DNA of 64,000 bases from Nitrospinaceae bacterium (GCA_029261595.1 JAJDAZ010000040.1:49957-113956); one strand, 5' to 3'. Shown: positions 11,169-20,789, numbered from the stretch's first letter. Made by a program: numbers and translations. The notes: generated by a model not told the origin, from the letters alone.

Positions 11169-12489
11169 GACCAGCAGTGAGGAACCACCAGGAACCGATG
11201 CTGGCAAAATACCCCACCGCAATGGCCGGCGCCCATTTCAAATGGCTCATGAACCCATAATTTTCCCGGTCCACTCCCATGACCGCCACTCCCGCCGCAG
11301 AGCCGACAGAAAGCAGACTGCCCCCGACGCCGCAGGTCAGCGTGATCAACAGCCATTGATCGAGCCCCATCGCAGGATCCATTTTAATGACGGCATACAT
11401 GACCGGGATGTTGTCCACGATGGCGGATAAAATGCCGACGATGATATTAGAGGCCGTTGGCCCAATGGTAGAGTAGAGGTTATCGCTCACCAAGGTCAGG
11501 TATCCGATGTATTGCAGGGCGCCAACGGCTGAGAGCACGCCGAAGAAAAACAGAAGCGTGTCGAATTCCACGCCTTCTACTTTTTTAAAGATATCGAAAC
11601 GCGGTTGTTTTCTTCTATCATCTTCGACACCCAGGGCTTCCAGGAACGCTCTGTCTCCCCATCTTTTGAGATACCAGCCGAAAATCATGAGGGCGCCGAG
11701 ACCCAGCATCATTCCCATGAACGGAGGCAGGTGCAGGAACTGGTGAAATGACACAGCCGTTGCAATGGTCGCGATTCCCAGACAGATGACAATTTTAGCC
11801 CCTGGTTTTAATTCCACAACTTCTTTGCTCCCTTCAGGCATTTCGTCCGGGACGAAGGGGTACATGATGGCGGCTGGAATGATCCAATTGATGACCGATG
11901 GAATCATCAGGTAAGCAAACTTCATCGTTTCGACTTTTCCTGCAGTCCAGACCATCAGGGTGGTGATGTCGCCAAAAGGGCTCCAAGCGCCCCCTGCATT
12001 AGCGGCAACGATAATATTGACGAAAGCGGGCACGATGAACTTGGCATTTCCACCGCTGACAGCCAAGGCTACGGTGGACATCAGTAAAGCACTGGTCAAG
12101 TTATCCGCCAGGGGCGATAGAAAAAATGTGATCAGCCCGGTGGCCCAAAATAATTTTTTGAAGCTCAAACCTTTTCTGAGCAACCAGGACCGTAAAGCTT
12201 CAAACACATTGCGCTCGTCCAGAGTATTGATATAAGTCATTGCTGAAAGGAGAAAGAAAAACAATTCCCCAATTTCAGCAATCAATTCTTTAAGGTGCTC
12301 GTGGGCGTGGCCCCCCACAGGATTCTGAGACTCATAAATCCCTATTAAAGCCCACATGAAACAGCCAATGAAAATCACCGGCTTGGACTTACGCATGTGA
12401 ACTTTTTCTTCAAAAACTACCAGGGTATAGGCCAGACAAAAACAAATAAGCGCCGTGTATCCAACCCAGGACGATGTCATATTGTGCAT
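11161..12489 (-). CDS. nhaD: NhaD-type sodium/proton antiporter
   Basis: A 442-residue integral membrane protein with about 12-13 hydrophobic segments and NhaD/ArsB-superfamily signatures such as LADNLTSALLMST, VNIIVAANAGGAWSPFGDITTLMVW and IVDNIPVMYAV. NhaD exchanges cytoplasmic Na+ (or Li+) for H+ and is common in marine and alkaliphilic bacteria. It is monocistronic by position, with a long intergenic region upstream. The aspartates and threonines of the two inverted repeats look intact, so it should be active. Confidence 0.93.
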   Translation of the reverse strand: MHNMTSSWVGYTALICFCLAYTLVVFEEKVHMRKSKPVIFIGCFMWALIGIYESQNPVGGHAHEHLKELIAEIGELFFFLLSAMTYINTLDERNVFEALRSWLLRKGLSFKKLFWATGLITFFLSPLADNLTSALLMSTVALAVSGGNAKFIVPAFVNIIVAANAGGAWSPFGDITTLMVWTAGKVETMKFAYLMIPSVINWIIPAAIMYPFVPDEMPEGSKEVVELKPGAKIVICLGIATIATAVSFHQFLHLPPFMGMMLGLGALMIFGWYLKRWGDRAFLEALGVEDDRRKQPRFDIFKKVEGVEFDTLLFFFGVLSAVGALQYIGYLTLVSDNLYSTIGPTASNIIVGILSAIVDNIPVMYAVIKMDPAMGLDQWLLITLTCGVGGSLLSVGSAAGVAVMGVDRENYGFMSHLKWAPAIAVGYFASIGSWWFLTAGLR

Positions 12490-13199
12490 ATTGAGGTCCT
12501 TATATTGACTATTAGGGGTAAATTAAATACTTTCAAGCCGAATGGGGCGGCTTATTATTTCCGAAATCTGATTGGGGATATCTTTAACAGTTACGGAAAA
12601 TCTATATATGTATCTATATTACAATAGATTAGAGATTTTGCGAAGCGAATTATCTGAATGGGCGGGTTTTATTTGCGCAATTTTTTTCGGAAAAACGATA
12701 AATTTGCTCCGTTCATTTGAATTTCCGGGGGTTATTATGTACTCCAGTTCGAAAGATTTTTTGAAAAAAATATTGGAATGAGGAATTACTTTAAGAATCT
12801 GGGTGTTATTTTCCCATATTATTATTTTCAACCGAGCTCTTCCATGCAGTGAAAGCAGGGTAATCTGATGCGGAATAACGGGGGTCGAGTTTTCATAGAA
12901 CCTCTCCAAAGTTATCAGCCTGAAGCTTTATTCCGGCAGTGGCCTGAGTGAGCCGAGGGTCAGCGGGAAGGCAGGGTAACCGTCGCAAAAGGCTCGATAA
13001 TTTAAGCGTGGAAGGGCCGGTTTAGGGAGTGAAGAGTTGTTCATAACCTCCAAAAAAATAATAACTTCTATAGCTCTCCCGAAATAACGAATAAGATTGA
13101 CTGTGAATCAATTTATGGTACTCTTTGCTCTACCGTAAGGGGATACTTGGTTAAGAAGTTAACTAGGCAAATGGAATTTAAAAAGAAATCATTGGTTCA
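12490..13199. other. 710-base gene-free interval with a structured GC-rich segment
   Basis: No convincing protein gene is seen: the open frames here have atypical composition and no ribosome sites. The left two thirds is AT-rich and contains the nhaD promoter region. A GC-richer stretch at about 12,925-13,045 has several short complementary runs and stands out from its surroundings. It could be a small RNA or the 5' leader of ispA. I could not match it to SRP RNA, RNase P RNA, tmRNA, 6S RNA or a known riboswitch. Confidence 0.4.
13097..13124 (+). promoter_or_regulatory. Possible sigma70-type promoter for ispA-dxs-hisB-hisH
   Basis: TTGACT (13097-13102) and TACTCT (13119-13124) are separated by 16 bases. 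The -35 is good, the -10 is only fair. It lies 75 bases before the ispA start, in the right orientation to drive the four-gene run. This is a prediction from consensus only. Confidence 0.35.
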
Positions 13200-14099
13200 T
13201 TGACTGGTTTTGATTTAGCTCAATATCTTTCCGAAGGCAAAAGTTTTGTGGATGAATCCATCCTTGAGTTTTTGCCCCGGAAAAATAGCTATCCCGAAAG
13301 TATCCATTCTGCGATGAATTACAGCCTGATGGCTGGCGGAAAAAGATTGCGTCCCATATTGGTGGTTGCGGCGGCCGAAGCCGTGGGAGGAGATCGGCAA
13401 ACTGTCCTGCCCTTTGCCGTTGCCGCCGAGTTTATCCATACATATACTTTGATCCATGATGATCTTCCCGCCCTGGATGATGACGATTTTCGTCGCGGGA
13501 AACCGACCAGTCACAAGGTGTATGGAGAAGCGATCGCTATTCTGGCGGGAGACGCTTTATTGACCGAAGCGTTCATCTTAATGACCAATGGGTCGCTTCT
13601 GGATGACATTCCCGCAAAGGAAGTTTTAAAGGCCGCTCACGATATGGCCAGGGCCATAGGCACCGGGGGCATGATTGGCGGGCAGGTGGTGGATCTGGAG
13701 TCGGAAGGGAAGCCTGTGAGCCCGGAAGCTCTTGAATATATACATATCTATAAAACGGGCCATTTGATTCGGGCCTGTGTGCGCGGAGGCGCTAAGCTGG
13801 GCGGAGCAACTCCGGCTCAATTCTCCGCATTGTCCCGCTACGGAGCGCATATCGGACTGGCTTTTCAGATCATCGATGATATTTTGGATATCACCGGAGA
13901 CCAGGAAAAGTTAGGAAAAGACGTCGGGAGCGACATAGATAGGGAAAAAGCAACCTATCCGGCTCTTTATGGTCTTGCCGAGTCCAAAAAAAAAGCGGAA
14001 GAACTGGTAAATGAAAGTATTGCCTGTCTGGAACCATTTGATGATCGAGCAGATCCCTTAAGGGAAATCGCCCGGTTTTTTGTCCAACGTACATTTTAA
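13200..14099 (+). CDS. ispA: Polyprenyl synthetase (farnesyl/geranylgeranyl diphosphate synthase)
   Basis: A 299-residue trans-prenyltransferase that condenses IPP with allylic diphosphates. The first aspartate-rich motif, DDLPALDDDDFRRG, has the two-residue spacer typical of bacterial short-chain synthases. The second is QIIDDILD. GGKRLRP is the IPP-binding segment. The only plausible start is TTG at 13200, because an in-frame stop lies 21 bases upstream. The stop abuts the dxs ATG, so the two MEP-pathway genes are translationally linked. C15 versus C20 product length cannot be fixed by eye. Confidence 0.93.
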   Translation: MTGFDLAQYLSEGKSFVDESILEFLPRKNSYPESIHSAMNYSLMAGGKRLRPILVVAAAEAVGGDRQTVLPFAVAAEFIHTYTLIHDDLPALDDDDFRRGKPTSHKVYGEAIAILAGDALLTEAFILMTNGSLLDDIPAKEVLKAAHDMARAIGTGGMIGGQVVDLESEGKPVSPEALEYIHIYKTGHLIRACVRGGAKLGGATPAQFSALSRYGAHIGLAFQIIDDILDITGDQEKLGKDVGSDIDREKATYPALYGLAESKKKAEELVNESIACLEPFDDRADPLREIARFFVQRTF

Positions 14100-16109
14100 A
14101 TGGGTAAGCTTATGCCTAAGCTTTTAAATCAAATATCGGGTCCTGAGGATTTGAAAAAGATAGATCCCAAGGATTTTCCTCAACTTGCCAAAGAGATTCG
14201 CGATGCCCTTTTGGAAACCATTTCCCAGAACGGGGGGCATCTCTCCTCCAACCTGGGCGTGGTCGAGCTGACTATGGCAATGCATTATGTATTTGAGAGC
14301 CCTAAAGATAAATTTGTCTGGGATGTCGGCCATCAATCTTATGTGCACAAATTGTTGACCGGCAGAGCGGATCGGTTCCACACGTTACGAAAAAAGGATG
14401 GCTTGTGCGGGTTCACCAAGCGAGAGGAAAGCGTCCACGACCACTGGAATTGCGGCCACGGAGGAACTTCGATTTCTGCGGCCCTGGCTTTTGCCCAGGC
14501 GAGGGATCTGAAGAAGGAAAATAACAAAGTCCTGGCGGTCATCGGCGATGGGTCTCTGACAGCTGGTATGGCTTTTGAAGGGCTGAACCACACGGGTCAT
14601 ATTAAAAATGACATGATCGTTGTCTTGAATGACAATGAAATGTCCATCTCGGAAAATGTGGGCGGGATGTCGGCCCATTTGAGCAAAATTCTGACAGGCC
14701 AGGTCATGCTCAAAATCAAAGCAGAGATTGATGAGCTTCTTCTTGCGATACCCGGCATAGGAAAAGATATTTCCCGTTATGCCCATAAACTGGATGAAGC
14801 GGTCAAGGGGGTTTTCATTCCCGGTCGGTTGTTTGAGGACCTTGGGTTCCGGTATATCGGCCCGGTAGATGGCCATGACGTCGACTCACTGATCGGTACC
14901 TTTGAGACCATTAAAGATCTTAAGGGTCCCACCTTATTGCATGTGGTGACGCGAAAAGGCAAGGGCTACGAAGTTGCGGAAGAGAAAGCCGATGTGTGGC
15001 ACGGAGCCAAACCCTTCGACATCGCCACCGGGCAGTTTGTTAAAAAGAAAGCCAACCCGGCCTACACGGCGATATTTGCGGATACTTTGATCGAGCTTGC
15101 TGAAAAAGATGAAAAAATCATCGGCATCACTGCGGCCATGCCCGATGGAACCGGGATCAGCAAATTTCGGCAGGTATTTCCTGACCGCACTTTCGATTGC
15201 GGAATGGCGGAGCAACATGCGGTGGCTTTTGGAGGGGCGCTTTCCATTGAAGGCTTCAAGCCTGTACTGGCGATTTACTCGACGTTCCTGCAACGCGCTT
15301 ACGACCAGGTGGTGCACGATATTTGCCTGATGAATCTTCCGGTTACTTTTGCAATGGACCGTGCGGGCATCGTCGGTGAAGACGGCGCGACCCATCAGGG
15401 GTTGTACGATATCGCTTTCTTGCGGACTCTGCCGAATATGGTTCTGATGGCTCCCAAGGATGAAAACGAAATGCGCCACATGCTCAAAACCTGTATCGAC
15501 CATCCGGGTCCGGCGGCGATCCGCTATCCACGTGGGTCGGGGTTGGGCGTTGACCTGGACCCTGAAATCAGGGCGTTGGAGATCGGTAAGGGCGAAGTGA
15601 CTAAAGAGGGTAAAGACGTCGCGATTTTTGCTTATGGTCATATGGTCGCTACAGCGGAAGAAGCAGCCGGGTTGCTTGAAAATGACGGGATCAGCGTTGC
15701 GGTGATCAATGCCCGCTTTGCCAAACCGGTGGATAAAGATATGGTGGCCAAATACTCAACGATCACCAAATGTTTCGTCACGCTTGAAGAGCATTCCCTG
15801 GACGGTGGATTTGGCTCGGCGATCTTAGAAACGCTACAAGATGAAGAAGTCGAACCCGGAGTCATGACCAAATGCATTGGTCTAGGAGACATTGTTCTTG
15901 AACACGGCGCTCCTGGTGCCCAGCGTAAAGATCTCAAACTGGACCCGCAGGGAGTTTACGAAACGGTTCTTGAGCATTACGGAAGAGTTTTGGGCGGGTT
16001 GCCCGCCGCTGGAAAAAATAAGAAGTTGATCCAGGGGAATGGAAAAAAGACGTTTATAGGCAACGTCAAAAAAGATCACCTAAAAATCAAGCAGTCCGTG
16101 AATGGCTAG
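14100..16109 (+). CDS. dxs: 1-deoxy-D-xylulose-5-phosphate synthase
   Basis: A 669-residue thiamine-diphosphate enzyme, first step of the MEP isoprenoid pathway (pyruvate + glyceraldehyde-3-phosphate to DXP). The ThDP motif begins GDGSLTAGMAFEGLN (~150-164), with the transketolase-type GMAEQHAV segment and a C-terminal transketolase domain. It is about 40 residues longer than E. coli Dxs, with a basic tail. The first ATG immediately follows the ispA stop; a second ATG at 14112 is an alternative. The 3' end overlaps hisB by eight bases. Confidence 0.97.
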   Translation: MGKLMPKLLNQISGPEDLKKIDPKDFPQLAKEIRDALLETISQNGGHLSSNLGVVELTMAMHYVFESPKDKFVWDVGHQSYVHKLLTGRADRFHTLRKKDGLCGFTKREESVHDHWNCGHGGTSISAALAFAQARDLKKENNKVLAVIGDGSLTAGMAFEGLNHTGHIKNDMIVVLNDNEMSISENVGGMSAHLSKILTGQVMLKIKAEIDELLLAIPGIGKDISRYAHKLDEAVKGVFIPGRLFEDLGFRYIGPVDGHDVDSLIGTFETIKDLKGPTLLHVVTRKGKGYEVAEEKADVWHGAKPFDIATGQFVKKKANPAYTAIFADTLIELAEKDEKIIGITAAMPDGTGISKFRQVFPDRTFDCGMAEQHAVAFGGALSIEGFKPVLAIYSTFLQRAYDQVVHDICLMNLPVTFAMDRAGIVGEDGATHQGLYDIAFLRTLPNMVLMAPKDENEMRHMLKTCIDHPGPAAIRYPRGSGLGVDLDPEIRALEIGKGEVTKEGKDVAIFAYGHMVATAEEAAGLLENDGISVAVINARFAKPVDKDMVAKYSTITKCFVTLEEHSLDGGFGSAILETLQDEEVEPGVMTKCIGLGDIVLEHGAPGAQRKDLKLDPQGVYETVLEHYGRVLGGLPAAGKNKKLIQGNGKKTFIGNVKKDHLKIKQSVNG

Positions 16110-16689
16110 AACCGCTAAAGTCCGGCGCGCCACCCGGGAAACGGAAATCGAGGTCGAACTCAATATTGACGGGACCGGTGCGCACGAAATCCAGACGTCG
16201 ATTCCATTTCTCGACCACATGCTTTCTCAACTTGCCCGTCACGGCTATTTCGATCTCAATATTCGCGCCAAAGGCGATATCGAAATCGATTACCACCACA
16301 CGGTGGAGGATATGGGAATCGCCCTGGGGGATGCGTTCAGCCAGGCGATGGGCGACAAAAAAGGCATCCGCCGGTTTGCCCAGGCTTCCGTTCCCCTGAA
16401 TGAAGCGCTGGCGCATTGCGTGGTGGACATTGCAGGCCGGGCGTTTTTTGTTTTCAATCTGGATCTTCCAAAATCCAAAATCGGTCAGTTTGATGTCGAA
16501 CTGGTGCCGGAGTTCTTTCAGGCTTTTTCAGCCAACAGCGGCGTCACCCTGCATTTTAACTCCGAAGGCTGGACCAACCTGCACCACATCATAGAAGCCA
16601 TGTTCAAAGCGTTTGCCCGTGCTTTGGACCAGGCCTCGACACTCGATCCCCGGTCCAGCGAGGTTCCCTCCACAAAAGGCCAGTTGTAA
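16102..16689 (+). CDS. hisB: Imidazoleglycerol-phosphate dehydratase
   Basis: A 195-residue monofunctional dehydratase of histidine synthesis (IGP to imidazole-acetol phosphate). The manganese-binding histidine motifs are visible: FLDHMLSQLARHG, DYHHTVEDMGIALG and LHHIIEAMFKAFARAL. No HisB phosphatase domain is fused, unlike in enterobacteria. It overlaps dxs and is followed directly by hisH, so histidine and isoprenoid genes share a transcription unit. Confidence 0.97.
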   Translation: MARTAKVRRATRETEIEVELNIDGTGAHEIQTSIPFLDHMLSQLARHGYFDLNIRAKGDIEIDYHHTVEDMGIALGDAFSQAMGDKKGIRRFAQASVPLNEALAHCVVDIAGRAFFVFNLDLPKSKIGQFDVELVPEFFQAFSANSGVTLHFNSEGWTNLHHIIEAMFKAFARALDQASTLDPRSSEVPSTKGQL

Positions 16690-17307
16690 GTGATTGCCGT
16701 GATTGACTACGGCATGGGAAACCTGCGGTCAGTCCAAAAAGCCCTGGAAGCTGTCGGGGCCTCCGTCAAAGTCACCCGGAACCCCTCGGACATTTTATCC
16801 GCCTCGTCGGTGGTTCTCCCCGGAGTCGGGGCCTTCAAAGACTGTATGACCAATCTCAAGCGATTCGACCTTGTGGATGTCGTGCATAAATCCATTCAAA
16901 GCGGAAAGCCTTTTTTGGGGATCTGCCTGGGCCTGCAATTGCTGTTTCACCAGAGCGAGGAATTTGGCCAGGTTTCCGGTCTGGAAATTCTTCCCGGAGA
17001 CGTGGTGGGGTTTGCCGGAAAAATTCCCGATTCTGCGCTCAAAATTCCGCACATGGGATGGAACACCGTAAAGGTGCAAAAAAGCAATCCCCTGTTTGAG
17101 TCCATTCCCGACAAATCCTATTTTTATTTTGTCCACTCCTATTATGTGGTCCCCAAACAGGAGGGTGACATCGCCACCACCACTCAATATGGGGTCGAGT
17201 TTGTGTCCAGCATTCACCATGAAAACATTTACGCCTTTCAGTTTCATCCCGAAAAGAGCCAGAAACTGGGTCTGACCCTTCTCAAAAATTTTTCAGAACT
17301 CCGGTAA
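16690..17307 (+). CDS. hisH: Imidazole glycerol phosphate synthase glutaminase subunit
   Basis: A 205-residue class I glutamine amidotransferase that feeds ammonia to HisF. The nucleophile elbow GICLGLQLLF contains the catalytic cysteine; FQFHPEKSQ carries the histidine and glutamate of the triad. It begins with GTG directly after the hisB stop, with AAAAGG upstream. hisA and hisF, which often follow, are absent here. Confidence 0.97.
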   Translation: MIAVIDYGMGNLRSVQKALEAVGASVKVTRNPSDILSASSVVLPGVGAFKDCMTNLKRFDLVDVVHKSIQSGKPFLGICLGLQLLFHQSEEFGQVSGLEILPGDVVGFAGKIPDSALKIPHMGWNTVKVQKSNPLFESIPDKSYFYFVHSYYVVPKQEGDIATTTQYGVEFVSSIHHENIYAFQFHPEKSQKLGLTLLKNFSELR

Positions 17308-17402
17308 CGCTCCCGTCCAGCGTGTGCAATGGCCAGACTTTGCTCTGGCGAAGCCTTGTAGTATCCTGAACTTTCATTAACACTTATAGATGGGCTATTT
17401 GC

Positions 17403-18317
17403 TTGAATTCGCCAAAACCCGCACAAACTACGGATTTTTTTCGAGGTATTTCCTTCGTACTGGTCACCACCCTGCTGTGGGGCTTTTTGCCAATCATCCT
17501 GAAAATTGCCTTGAACGATTTTTCCTCCGGAACCATTGCCTGGTTCCGATTCTTTTTTGCATTTATCGTTCTTTACCTCATCCTTTCCGTGAAAGGGTCG
17601 CAACCCGCACGATTTCTTAAAAAGCCGCCATTGCTGGGAATCGTGGCAGGGGCCTCCCTTGCGGCCAATTATTTCGGAATGACCGAGAGTGTGAACCTCA
17701 GCAGTCCCGCCAACGCGGCGATTCTCATTCAACTCGCTCCCGTCATCCTGGTCCTTGTGGGAGTGGCAATTTTTAAAGAACGGGTGAACTGGCAACAATT
17801 TTTGGGTTTTGTCATTGCGGCGATAGGTTTTTCCCTGTTTTACCTGGATCAACTGGGAAGCGTGAAGAATATGGAACTGTATTCCTCTGCCACAGCCTAC
17901 ATCGTATTTGCCGCCGTGGTCTGGGTTCTTTACATTTCCTGCCAGAAGATTCTCAGCCGGGATTACGGGGCGCAGATGCTGAACCTGTTGGTTTACGGAG
18001 TGGCGGCCCTGGTTCTGGTTGCCAAGGTCCAATGGCCGGAGTTTTCAGGAATAGGATGGAAAGGTTGGTCCTTGCTGGTCTTACTGGGAGTCAATACCCT
18101 CCTTGCCTACGGCGCCCTGGCCGAAGCAGTGAAATACATTCCCCTGACTGTTATCAGCCCGGTGATCACGTTGAATCCCTTAATCACCCTGATGGCGATG
18201 CTCGTCCTGCCGCAATTTAGCAGTGGGGCACTGATTCCAGAAACTATAGGGACCGGAGGCTACATCGGCGCAGTCATTGCCGTGACGGGAGTGGTCCTGG
18301 TGCTGACCAGGAAATAA
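17403..18317 (+). CDS. EamA-family (drug/metabolite) transporter
   Basis: A 304-residue membrane protein with about ten hydrophobic helices in two EamA repeats. The first repeat holds LLWGFLPIILKIAL and ANYFGMTESVNLSSPANAAILIQLAPV, the second AVKYIPLTVISPVITLNPL. Members export amino acids or metabolites, but the substrate cannot be inferred. The start is TTG at 17403, with no strong ribosome site. The 95 bases upstream contain a small hairpin (CCAGA/TCTGG, 17333-17348), so it may be separate from the his genes. Confidence 0.86.
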   Translation: MNSPKPAQTTDFFRGISFVLVTTLLWGFLPIILKIALNDFSSGTIAWFRFFFAFIVLYLILSVKGSQPARFLKKPPLLGIVAGASLAANYFGMTESVNLSSPANAAILIQLAPVILVLVGVAIFKERVNWQQFLGFVIAAIGFSLFYLDQLGSVKNMELYSSATAYIVFAAVVWVLYISCQKILSRDYGAQMLNLLVYGVAALVLVAKVQWPEFSGIGWKGWSLLVLLGVNTLLAYGALAEAVKYIPLTVISPVITLNPLITLMAMLVLPQFSSGALIPETIGTGGYIGAVIAVTGVVLVLTRK

Positions 18318-18352
18318 ATTGGAGTCAGGTAGGATTGCCCTTCTTCCGGCAA

Positions 18353-19297
18353 CTAAACCTCTGCTTTCTTTTGGAATATCAACCCCAATAATATCTTTTG
18401 GGTCCCTTCATGTTCGAAGGGGATGAAGGCTTTTGCGGTGCTTGATTTTTCATCTCCAAACACATTGTGTCCGCTTCCGACGATTGTGGTGGGAAGGCCC
18501 ACCTCAAAATTAAAATTTCCCGTGGCGGTGCTTCTAGCTAATACGGAATGAGTTAAAGTTAAAATCTCATCCCGTAAATCAGCAATTTCAACTTTAACAT
18601 TGCCTGCCATGATATTTACAATTTCGGTCACAATATTGCAGACATCTTTCATGCTGGATGCGTCTTCGCCAAATAATCCCTGATAAATTTTCTGGGCAAC
18701 TTCTTCGTAGCAATTCAGGATGATCGTGATTTCCACATTTTTTGCTTCATCCGTGAGATTAATGATGGCGCTGATTTCTCCAGGTAAATCTTCTGATAGC
18801 GTCGGTGCAAGCGGGGAGGTTTCCAGCATAAAATTTTGCAGGGCTTCGATGGTCGATTTCGAGAAAGCATCGATCAGTTTTTGATCCACCTCTTTTCTGA
18901 CCGTATCTTTTTGAAAGAGCATACCGACGATTTGGCCTTTTTCCACCACCGGGACATGTCCAATTTTGTTTTCGTCCATGAAACTTTTAGCGTCTTCAAG
19001 GGGGGTCGACCGCTCTAGGGTGAGTATGGGGCTACTCATTACTTCTGAGACTTTTGTGGTTGCAGGGTCCAATCGCAGCCTGATGGCTTTTCGTATGAAA
19101 TCATTCTTTGTAACGATTCCAACAGGGTCATTATTTTCGCTGACAAGAAGGGAACTGACTCTGCTTTCCTTCATTTGTTTTAACAAATCCCGAAGTGTGG
19201 CGTCTGAAGGAATGGTTTTGGCTGGAGATCTCATGTAAGAGTCAATATCCTCATCCTCAATATTTCTTTCTTCCAAAGCAGTTTTCATAAGCCCCAT
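18353..19297 (-). CDS. CBS-pair protein fused to a CheX/CheC-like domain
   Basis: A 314-residue soluble protein. Residues ~21-75 and ~84-140 form two CBS domains (VGIVTKNDFIRKAI, HVPVVEKGQIVGML). Residues ~165-312 resemble the CheX/CheC/FliY phosphatase family, with CNIVTEIVNIMAGNVK as the likely E-x-x-N active-site helix and FIPFEHEG later. CBS pairs bind adenosine nucleotides; CheX dephosphorylates CheY-P. Together they suggest a nucleotide-responsive response-regulator phosphatase, which is inference. It lies 156 bases downstream of smpB and is probably transcribed independently. Confidence 0.75.
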   Translation of the reverse strand: MGLMKTALEERNIEDEDIDSYMRSPAKTIPSDATLRDLLKQMKESRVSSLLVSENNDPVGIVTKNDFIRKAIRLRLDPATTKVSEVMSSPILTLERSTPLEDAKSFMDENKIGHVPVVEKGQIVGMLFQKDTVRKEVDQKLIDAFSKSTIEALQNFMLETSPLAPTLSEDLPGEISAIINLTDEAKNVEITIILNCYEEVAQKIYQGLFGEDASSMKDVCNIVTEIVNIMAGNVKVEIADLRDEILTLTHSVLARSTATGNFNFEVGLPTTIVGSGHNVFGDEKSSTAKAFIPFEHEGTQKILLGLIFQKKAEV

Positions 19298-19453
19298 GAT
19301 TCTGAAATTTATATTTATGTATATGTAAATCTTACAATACTTTAGAGAGGAAAGGCAAAATTATTTTTTCTTAATCCATTGAAATTTATGGGGTTAAGTT
19401 GCTTTTCATCTAAGGGGAGCCGCTCTGTCCGGCCAAATTCCGGGGAATCGGAG

Positions 19454-19912
19454 CTATTGGTTGCGGGTTTTCATGGCATTATCGATTTCACGCTGGGCGT
19501 CGCGCGATTTAATGGTTTCGCGCTTGTCGTGCAGTTTTTTGGCTTTGCCGAGTGCCAGTTCGACCTTGGCCCGTCCTCCTTTGAAGTAAACTTTGAGGGG
19601 AATCAGGTTATAGCCTTTTTCCTGGGTCTTGCCGATCAGTTTGGCGATTTCTCGCTTGTTGAGGAGCAGTTTGCGCTTGCGCATGGGGTGGTGGCCGAAC
19701 TGGCTGGCGGGGGAATAGGGGTTGATGTGGCAATTATTGAGCCAGATTTCACCCCGTTCGACCGTGGCGTAACTGTCCACCAGGTTGGCTTTGCCCTCGC
19801 GCAGAGATTTTACCTCGGTCCCCCTGAGGACCATACCGGCCTCCACCGAGTCTTCGATGAAGTAATTGTGCCGCGCCTTTTTGTTCTGGCAGATGATCTT
19901 GATGCCATCCAT
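19454..19912 (-). CDS. smpB: SsrA-binding protein
   Basis: A 152-residue tmRNA-binding protein needed for trans-translation rescue of stalled ribosomes. ARHNYFIEDSVEAGMVLRGTEVKS, with the typical GTEVKSLR, and the basic C-terminal tail (DKRETIKSRDAQREI) are classical. The tmRNA gene itself was not found within this window. It is likely a single gene. Confidence 0.97.
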   Translation of the reverse strand: MDGIKIICQNKKARHNYFIEDSVEAGMVLRGTEVKSLREGKANLVDSYATVERGEIWLNNCHINPYSPASQFGHHPMRKRKLLLNKREIAKLIGKTQEKGYNLIPLKVYFKGGRAKVELALGKAKKLHDKRETIKSRDAQREIDNAMKTRNQ

Positions 19913-20003
19913 GATTTTATCTTGGAAAAATTTTTTACAGGATTAACCGATCCATGCGGTAACTATCTACTTTAGGATGGTTATTTGAATTTGTCCAGCC
20001 TGC

Positions 20004-20789
20004 CTAATTTTTTTTGATCGTTAGGGAAGTTCCCACCTGGCATTTCAACTTATTGGCGGCATTGCCGCCCCGGCAAAAAATTTCCACCTTGCCCCAACTG
20101 TTGATCAAACAACCGATGTCTCCCTTGTTGTGTTGGGAATAATGCGACGCAAAATCATGGATGCGGGTTTTGCCGACTTGCAGAGTCAATGAATCATTGA
20201 GTTGAAAGGTGGCATTCAATATTTCAGAAGATATATTGGAAATACAATTTCCGAAGCGGTCGATGTAAATGATTTCCCCGGAAATCACATTTCCTTTCAC
20301 TTCCGGTTGAGGGAGTTGAAGGATATGCGGGTCGTTTATTTTCCGGCCCATTTTGGACAGCGGAGTTTTTTTGGAGATCCACGCTGATGCCGGGGCGAAT
20401 ACGTCGCGCCCATGGAAGGTGGAGGAGGGGGAGTCCAGAAAATATTTCTTGTTGGTCAATTCATAAACTCGTGAAGTGGAGTTGATCGCGGGTGTCAGGA
20501 CGCCATTGTCGGGACCCACGAAGGTGGCGGATTTTGTTTTTACGGCGATGGGCCGTCGATCACTGCCCACCCCAGGGTCCACCACAACAAGATGCACGGT
20601 ATTCTTTGGGAAATAGGTATGCGCCGCTTCCAGCACCAGCGCCGTCTGCACGATGTTTTGCGGCTCGATTCCGTGGGTGATGTCGATGATCTGCGCCGAG
20701 GGCGCAATATTCAGGATCACCCCCTTCATGATCCCGACGAAGGGATCGTCCAGACCGAAATCGGTGGTCAGGGTTATGACTGGACGCAT
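20004..20789 (-). CDS. SAM hydrolase/SAM-dependent halogenase family protein (DUF62)
   Basis: A 261-residue protein of the S-adenosyl-L-methionine hydroxide adenosyltransferase family. TLTTDFGLDDPFVGIMKG at the N-terminus and VVDPGVGSDRRPIAVK, with GPDNGVL, are the family motifs. Characterised members hydrolyse SAM to adenosine and methionine; a few chlorinate or fluorinate. The hydrolase is the likelier activity here, by abundance. It overlaps the 3' end of mtaB by 16 bases and is translated after it. A link to SAM-consuming MtaB is suggested only by position. Confidence 0.88.
   Translation of the reverse strand: MRPVITLTTDFGLDDPFVGIMKGVILNIAPSAQIIDITHGIEPQNIVQTALVLEAAHTYFPKNTVHLVVVDPGVGSDRRPIAVKTKSATFVGPDNGVLTPAINSTSRVYELTNKKYFLDSPSSTFHGRDVFAPASAWISKKTPLSKMGRKINDPHILQLPQPEVKGNVISGEIIYIDRFGNCISNISSEILNATFQLNDSLTLQVGKTRIHDFASHYSQHNKGDIGCLINSWGKVEIFCRGGNAANKLKCQVGTSLTIKKN

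Noticed and set aside
12619..12909. 96-codon minus-strand frame in the nhaD-ispA gap
   Set aside because: No ribosome site and no recognisable protein character.
12925..13045. SRP RNA or RNase P RNA
   Set aside because: A GGTCAGCGGGAAGGCAG run recalls the SRP tetraloop region, but flanking pairing and the exact loop are missing; RNase P core motifs are also absent.
17333..17348. Hairpin after hisH as Rho-independent terminator
   Set aside because: The stem is short and no T tract follows.
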